Source: Methylotenera_A sp031373695
Lineage (GTDB): Bacteria > Pseudomonadota > Gammaproteobacteria > Burkholderiales > Methylophilaceae
DNA length: 24,918 bases
Reading direction: 5' to 3'
Assembly (NCBI GenBank): GCA_031373695.1
Contig: JANMNC010000195.1
Span: forward strand, 1 to 24,918
Shown here: piece after piece, positions 22,362 through 24,918 of the stretch
How positions within the stretch are numbered: the first letter of the stretch is position 1
Layout: each line of letters begins with the position of its first letter
Translations under genes and position numbers: made by a program
The notes under the pieces: generated by a model
The model's database searches: none
What the model saw: only the letters and a program-made list of their open reading frames with translations
What the model was told of the DNA's origin: nothing

Positions 22362-23480
22362 CTATAACAACCGTTGAAATTTTCCACCAGCTAAGGTCGT
22401 AATTCTGCCTTCTAGTTCCAGCACCATCAGCATGGCCGAAAGTGCCTCTGTAGTCAATCCGCTTAACGATTGTACTTTATCAAAATTAATGGCATCAAAC
22501 CCCATACTATTCAACACTGTATTGGGTTCTAGCGCATCAGCTAAGTGCAAGTCCTGACTGCTTATTAGCCCACTTGGGCTAATGCTGGGCAGCAAATTTT
22601 TTAATTCTTCTAGAATATCTTGTACACTTTCGACTAATTTGGCACCTTGCTTAATAAGTTGGTGACAACCTTTAGCAACAGGTGAGTGAATAGACCCTGG
22701 AATTGCAAATACTTCCCGACCTTGTTCGGTGCTTAAACGGGCTGTAATTAATGAGCCGCTTTCCACATTAGCTTCTACCACTAAACAACCTAAACTTAAG
22801 CCGCTAATAAGCCGATTACGACGTGGAAAGTTTTGCGCTTTAGAAGGCGTGCCCAGTGGAAACTCAGAAATAATCAAGCCGCGCTCGGCAATTTTATGCG
22901 CTAATTCACGATGCCTCGCAGGGTAAACAATATCTAAACCTGTGCCCACTACTGCAATTGTTGCGCCGTTCGCTTTTAACGCACCTCTATGCGCCGCGCC
23001 ATCTATTCCCAATGCCATGCCGCTTACCACGCATAAGCCATGGGTACATAAGCTATATGCAAAATCTTCAGCGTTTTTTTCACCTTGTGGTGTAGAGCTG
23101 CGGCTGCCTACCATGGCGATAGATGGATGATTAAGCCAATGTAAATGACCAATTGCGTATAGCAAGGCTGGTGGGTTTGGTATTTCTAATAGTGCTTTGG
23201 GGTAAGCTATATCTGCAAGTGTGACAATATGTGCATTTTCTTTTTGCAACCAATTTAGCGTTGGCGTAATCGCCGCAATATCTACGCCTTTTGAAATTTT
23301 TAATGCAATATCATCATCTACAATTTCACGCAGCTGGCTGTATTTTGCATTAAAAATGGCCTCTGGCGAGCCAAATTTAGCCAGTAACTGACAAACGCTA
23401 GCGTTACCTAAGCCTGGAGTTTGGTTAAGAGTAAGCCAAAGCGCGACATCGCTATTTGGGTTATCGACACTTGCAGTCAT
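22362..23480 (-). CDS. dprA: DNA-processing protein DprA
   Basis: The 372-residue protein binds incoming single-stranded DNA and loads RecA during natural transformation. An N-terminal helical SAM-like region (LTLNQTPGLGNASVCQLLAKF) is followed by the Rossmann-like core, with IAMVGSRSSTPQGEKNAEDFA, VVSGMALGIDGAAHRGAL, IAVVGTGLDIVYPARHREL, SEFPLGTPSKAQNFPRRNRLISGLS and ITARLSTEQGREVFAIPGS. A C-terminal winged-helix domain covers about 310-372. All family blocks are intact. It starts six bases after the LysM gene stops, so the two are co-transcribed. No other competence genes are in the window. Confidence 0.96.
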   Translation of the reverse strand: MTASVDNPNSDVALWLTLNQTPGLGNASVCQLLAKFGSPEAIFNAKYSQLREIVDDDIALKISKGVDIAAITPTLNWLQKENAHIVTLADIAYPKALLEIPNPPALLYAIGHLHWLNHPSIAMVGSRSSTPQGEKNAEDFAYSLCTHGLCVVSGMALGIDGAAHRGALKANGATIAVVGTGLDIVYPARHRELAHKIAERGLIISEFPLGTPSKAQNFPRRNRLISGLSLGCLVVEANVESGSLITARLSTEQGREVFAIPGSIHSPVAKGCHQLIKQGAKLVESVQDILEELKNLLPSISPSGLISSQDLHLADALEPNTVLNSMGFDAINFDKVQSLSGLTTEALSAMLMVLELEGRITTLAGGKFQRLL

Positions 23481-23486
23481 TAATAA

Positions 23487-24644
23487 TTAAGGGGTGTGAA
23501 CGGTATCTGCGGTATAAATCGCATCAGACGTGTTCATTATTAACGCATAAGAAACTCGATTAAAAGTTCTAAAGACCATCAATAAACCTACACGCTCATC
23601 TGGCAACTTTACTTGGCCTGGAGCTAGTACTAGTTTGGCTTGTAGCGGCGATTTCTTTTCAAAATTAACGATTTTCTTGCCATCTGGACCAGTTTTTACA
23701 TCAAAATTAAGCTCTTTAAGATTTTTTTCTGCAGGAACAACTTTTGACGAATCTGCGGCTTTGAATTCAGGGTCTTTAATCACGCGGCCATAGCGACTAA
23801 TCGCTAATACATGACCTTCTTCTAAGCCGTCATTCTTGCCGCGATTAATTGATACCACTGTATTTGGCCCACCTTCAGCCACGCCACCATAAATACGTAT
23901 TATGCGCCCATTAATTTGCGCTTCTGGCGCGTGTGGCACAAAGCTACTTTTAAATTCATCTGGTGATACGATTAATCGATCTTTAGTGAAAATCTCTTCT
24001 TTAGCCCGCACAATATCGCCAGTGGCTGGGGCACCATAACGTGCAATATCCATATCGCCAAGGTAAATCGCCTCGGTGCCCAGTACTTCAGTGGTGTCTG
24101 GGTCGCGCAAAAGCTCACCTGGGCGATAAATGTTCCAGTGCAAGCCATCGCCATCTTTTATGTCGTTAACATAAACGCGGGTACCAGGGCTTAAAATTAC
24201 GCGATTATCTTGGCCAGCAATAATGCGTGGTGCGCTATCTAGCTTGCCATTTTCTATTAATAAAGGCTGGCTTAAAAATGGGGTAATAATGTTGGGTGCA
24301 ATAGTAAAAATAGCTTCTTTAGCTAGCGGCTCTTCGCGAATGCCAGGTTCTAGCGTTACTGTTTCATGTAACAAGCGCAATTGCGGGCTACCGCTGCTGG
24401 TGTCTAGCACCACTACATCGCCAGGGTAAATTAAATGAGGGTTTTTAATTTCAGCGCGGTTCATGCGCCATACTTTTGGCCATTGCCAAGGGTCTTTTAA
24501 GAACTTGCCAGATATGCCCCAAAGCGTATCGCCTTTTACTACTACATGGCGCTCTGGATGATTTTTTTGTAGCTGAATTTCATCTGCAAAACTATGTAAG
24601 CTTAAGCAGCTAAGTACAAGCAGCGTTATAATACGTTTATTCAT
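23487..24644 (-). CDS. LysM domain protein (secreted)
   Basis: A 385-residue protein with a signal peptide (MNKRIITLLVLSCLSLHSFA) and one LysM domain at about 33-82 (HVVVKGDTLWGISGKFLKDP, then RMNRAEIKNPHLIYPGDVVVL), expected to bind peptidoglycan. The remaining 300 residues are mostly beta and are typical of the LysM protein encoded before dprA in many proteobacteria. They carry no enzymatic motif that I recognise. GAGG just upstream of the ATG supports the start. It is the first gene of the LysM-dprA-smg operon and is divergent from def. Exact function is unknown. Confidence 0.92.
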   Translation of the reverse strand: MNKRIITLLVLSCLSLHSFADEIQLQKNHPERHVVVKGDTLWGISGKFLKDPWQWPKVWRMNRAEIKNPHLIYPGDVVVLDTSSGSPQLRLLHETVTLEPGIREEPLAKEAIFTIAPNIITPFLSQPLLIENGKLDSAPRIIAGQDNRVILSPGTRVYVNDIKDGDGLHWNIYRPGELLRDPDTTEVLGTEAIYLGDMDIARYGAPATGDIVRAKEEIFTKDRLIVSPDEFKSSFVPHAPEAQINGRIIRIYGGVAEGGPNTVVSINRGKNDGLEEGHVLAISRYGRVIKDPEFKAADSSKVVPAEKNLKELNFDVKTGPDGKKIVNFEKKSPLQAKLVLAPGQVKLPDERVGLLMVFRTFNRVSYALIMNTSDAIYTADTVHTP

Positions 24645-24723
24645 TGCATGACCTCGGTCAAAATGGCGGCAAAATTAATGTAAGTTATCCGCGAAATTGC
24701 ATTAAATTTATCATGTAATCCAT

Positions 24724-24777
24724 TCAACAATCAAGCTTTTTTGCTAAATCGAGGCTTTTGCGATTGATGATTGTTGA
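24724..24777. repeat. Inverted repeat upstream of def
   Basis: TCAACAATCA (24724-24733) and TGATTGTTGA (24768-24777) are a perfect 10-bp inverted pair, with a nested 5-bp pair AATCG/CGATT inside the 34-base interior. It lies between the divergent LysM gene and def. The right arm overlaps a possible def -35 box: TTGATA (24774-24779), 16-base spacer, TATTTT (24796-24801). Confidence 0.55.
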
Positions 24778-24819
24778 TATAAGACAACACTTTACTATTT
24801 TTGTAGTTAATTTATACAA

Positions 24820-24918
24820 ATGGCAAAACTGACAATACTGAATTACCCAGACCCACGTTTGCACACGCTGGCCAAACCTGTCAAAGAGGTAAATGACGAT
24901 ATTCGCAAGCTAATTGCA
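24820..24918 (+). CDS. def: Peptide deformylase, N-terminal part (runs off right edge)
   Basis: The 33 visible codons read MAKLTILNYPDPRLHTLAKP then VKEVNDDIRKLIA, a close match to the N terminus of bacterial peptide deformylase (usual pattern IL-YPDPRLR-VA-PV). The enzyme removes the formyl group from new proteins. The metal-binding and catalytic motifs are beyond the window. Position fits as well: def is commonly divergent from the LysM-dprA-smg operon. No clear ribosome binding site is visible before the ATG. Confidence 0.93.
   Translation, partial: MAKLTILNYPDPRLHTLAKPVKEVNDDIRKLIA

Overview
The window looks like chromosome of a fairly AT-rich betaproteobacterium, most likely a Methylophilaceae methylotroph of the Methylotenera type. 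This rests on gene content and order, not on a database match: a zapB-like/zapA/6S RNA block, dapF-DUF484-xerC, LysM-dprA-smg facing def, a btuB-btuM B12 operon, and a SAH-riboswitch operon ahcY-COG1950-metF. Almost all of it is housekeeping. There is no prophage, transposase gene, CRISPR array, rRNA or tRNA that I can support.

Left part (1-3990, minus strand) is a cobalamin operon. A complete cobalamin riboswitch leads into btuB (outer-membrane B12 receptor), btuM (solitary ECF-type S component with the expected cysteine), cobO (corrinoid adenosyltransferase) and cobB/cbiA, which runs off the left edge. A 130-bp REPIN-like palindromic element sits between cobO and cobB and touches the cobB start. 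Next, on the plus strand, come a zapB-like coiled-coil gene, zapA and a 6S RNA gene (4836-5033). A DUF2237 gene (minus) and an EVE-domain gene (plus) follow.

Centre (6000-14750): a beta-propeller lipoprotein and ilvA (minus), rpiA and phoU (plus), yggX (minus), dgkA (plus). After these comes a minus-strand metal-related group: sodB, a small His-rich DUF2946-like protein and a ZnuD-like TonB receptor. Two intrinsic terminators separate these three genes and affect which start codons are believable.

Right part (14800-24918): xerC, DUF484 and dapF (minus) face metK (plus). Then comes the methyl-cycle operon: a near-consensus promoter inside a long inverted repeat, a SAH riboswitch, ahcY, a COG1950 membrane protein and metF. 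Together metK (makes SAM), ahcY (removes SAH) and metF (makes methyl-THF) supply and recycle methyl groups. The window ends with smg, dprA and a LysM protein (minus) divergent from the first 33 codons of def (plus).

The gene-free stretches above about 300 bases are 3582-4120 (riboswitch, expression platform and promoters), 4718-5115 (6S RNA) and 18758-19133 (promoter, inverted repeat and SAH riboswitch). I found no convincing wholly new system. The most interesting leads are regulatory: the metK-ahcY inverted repeat, the sodB/DUF2946/znuD terminators and palindrome, and the REPIN at the cobB start.
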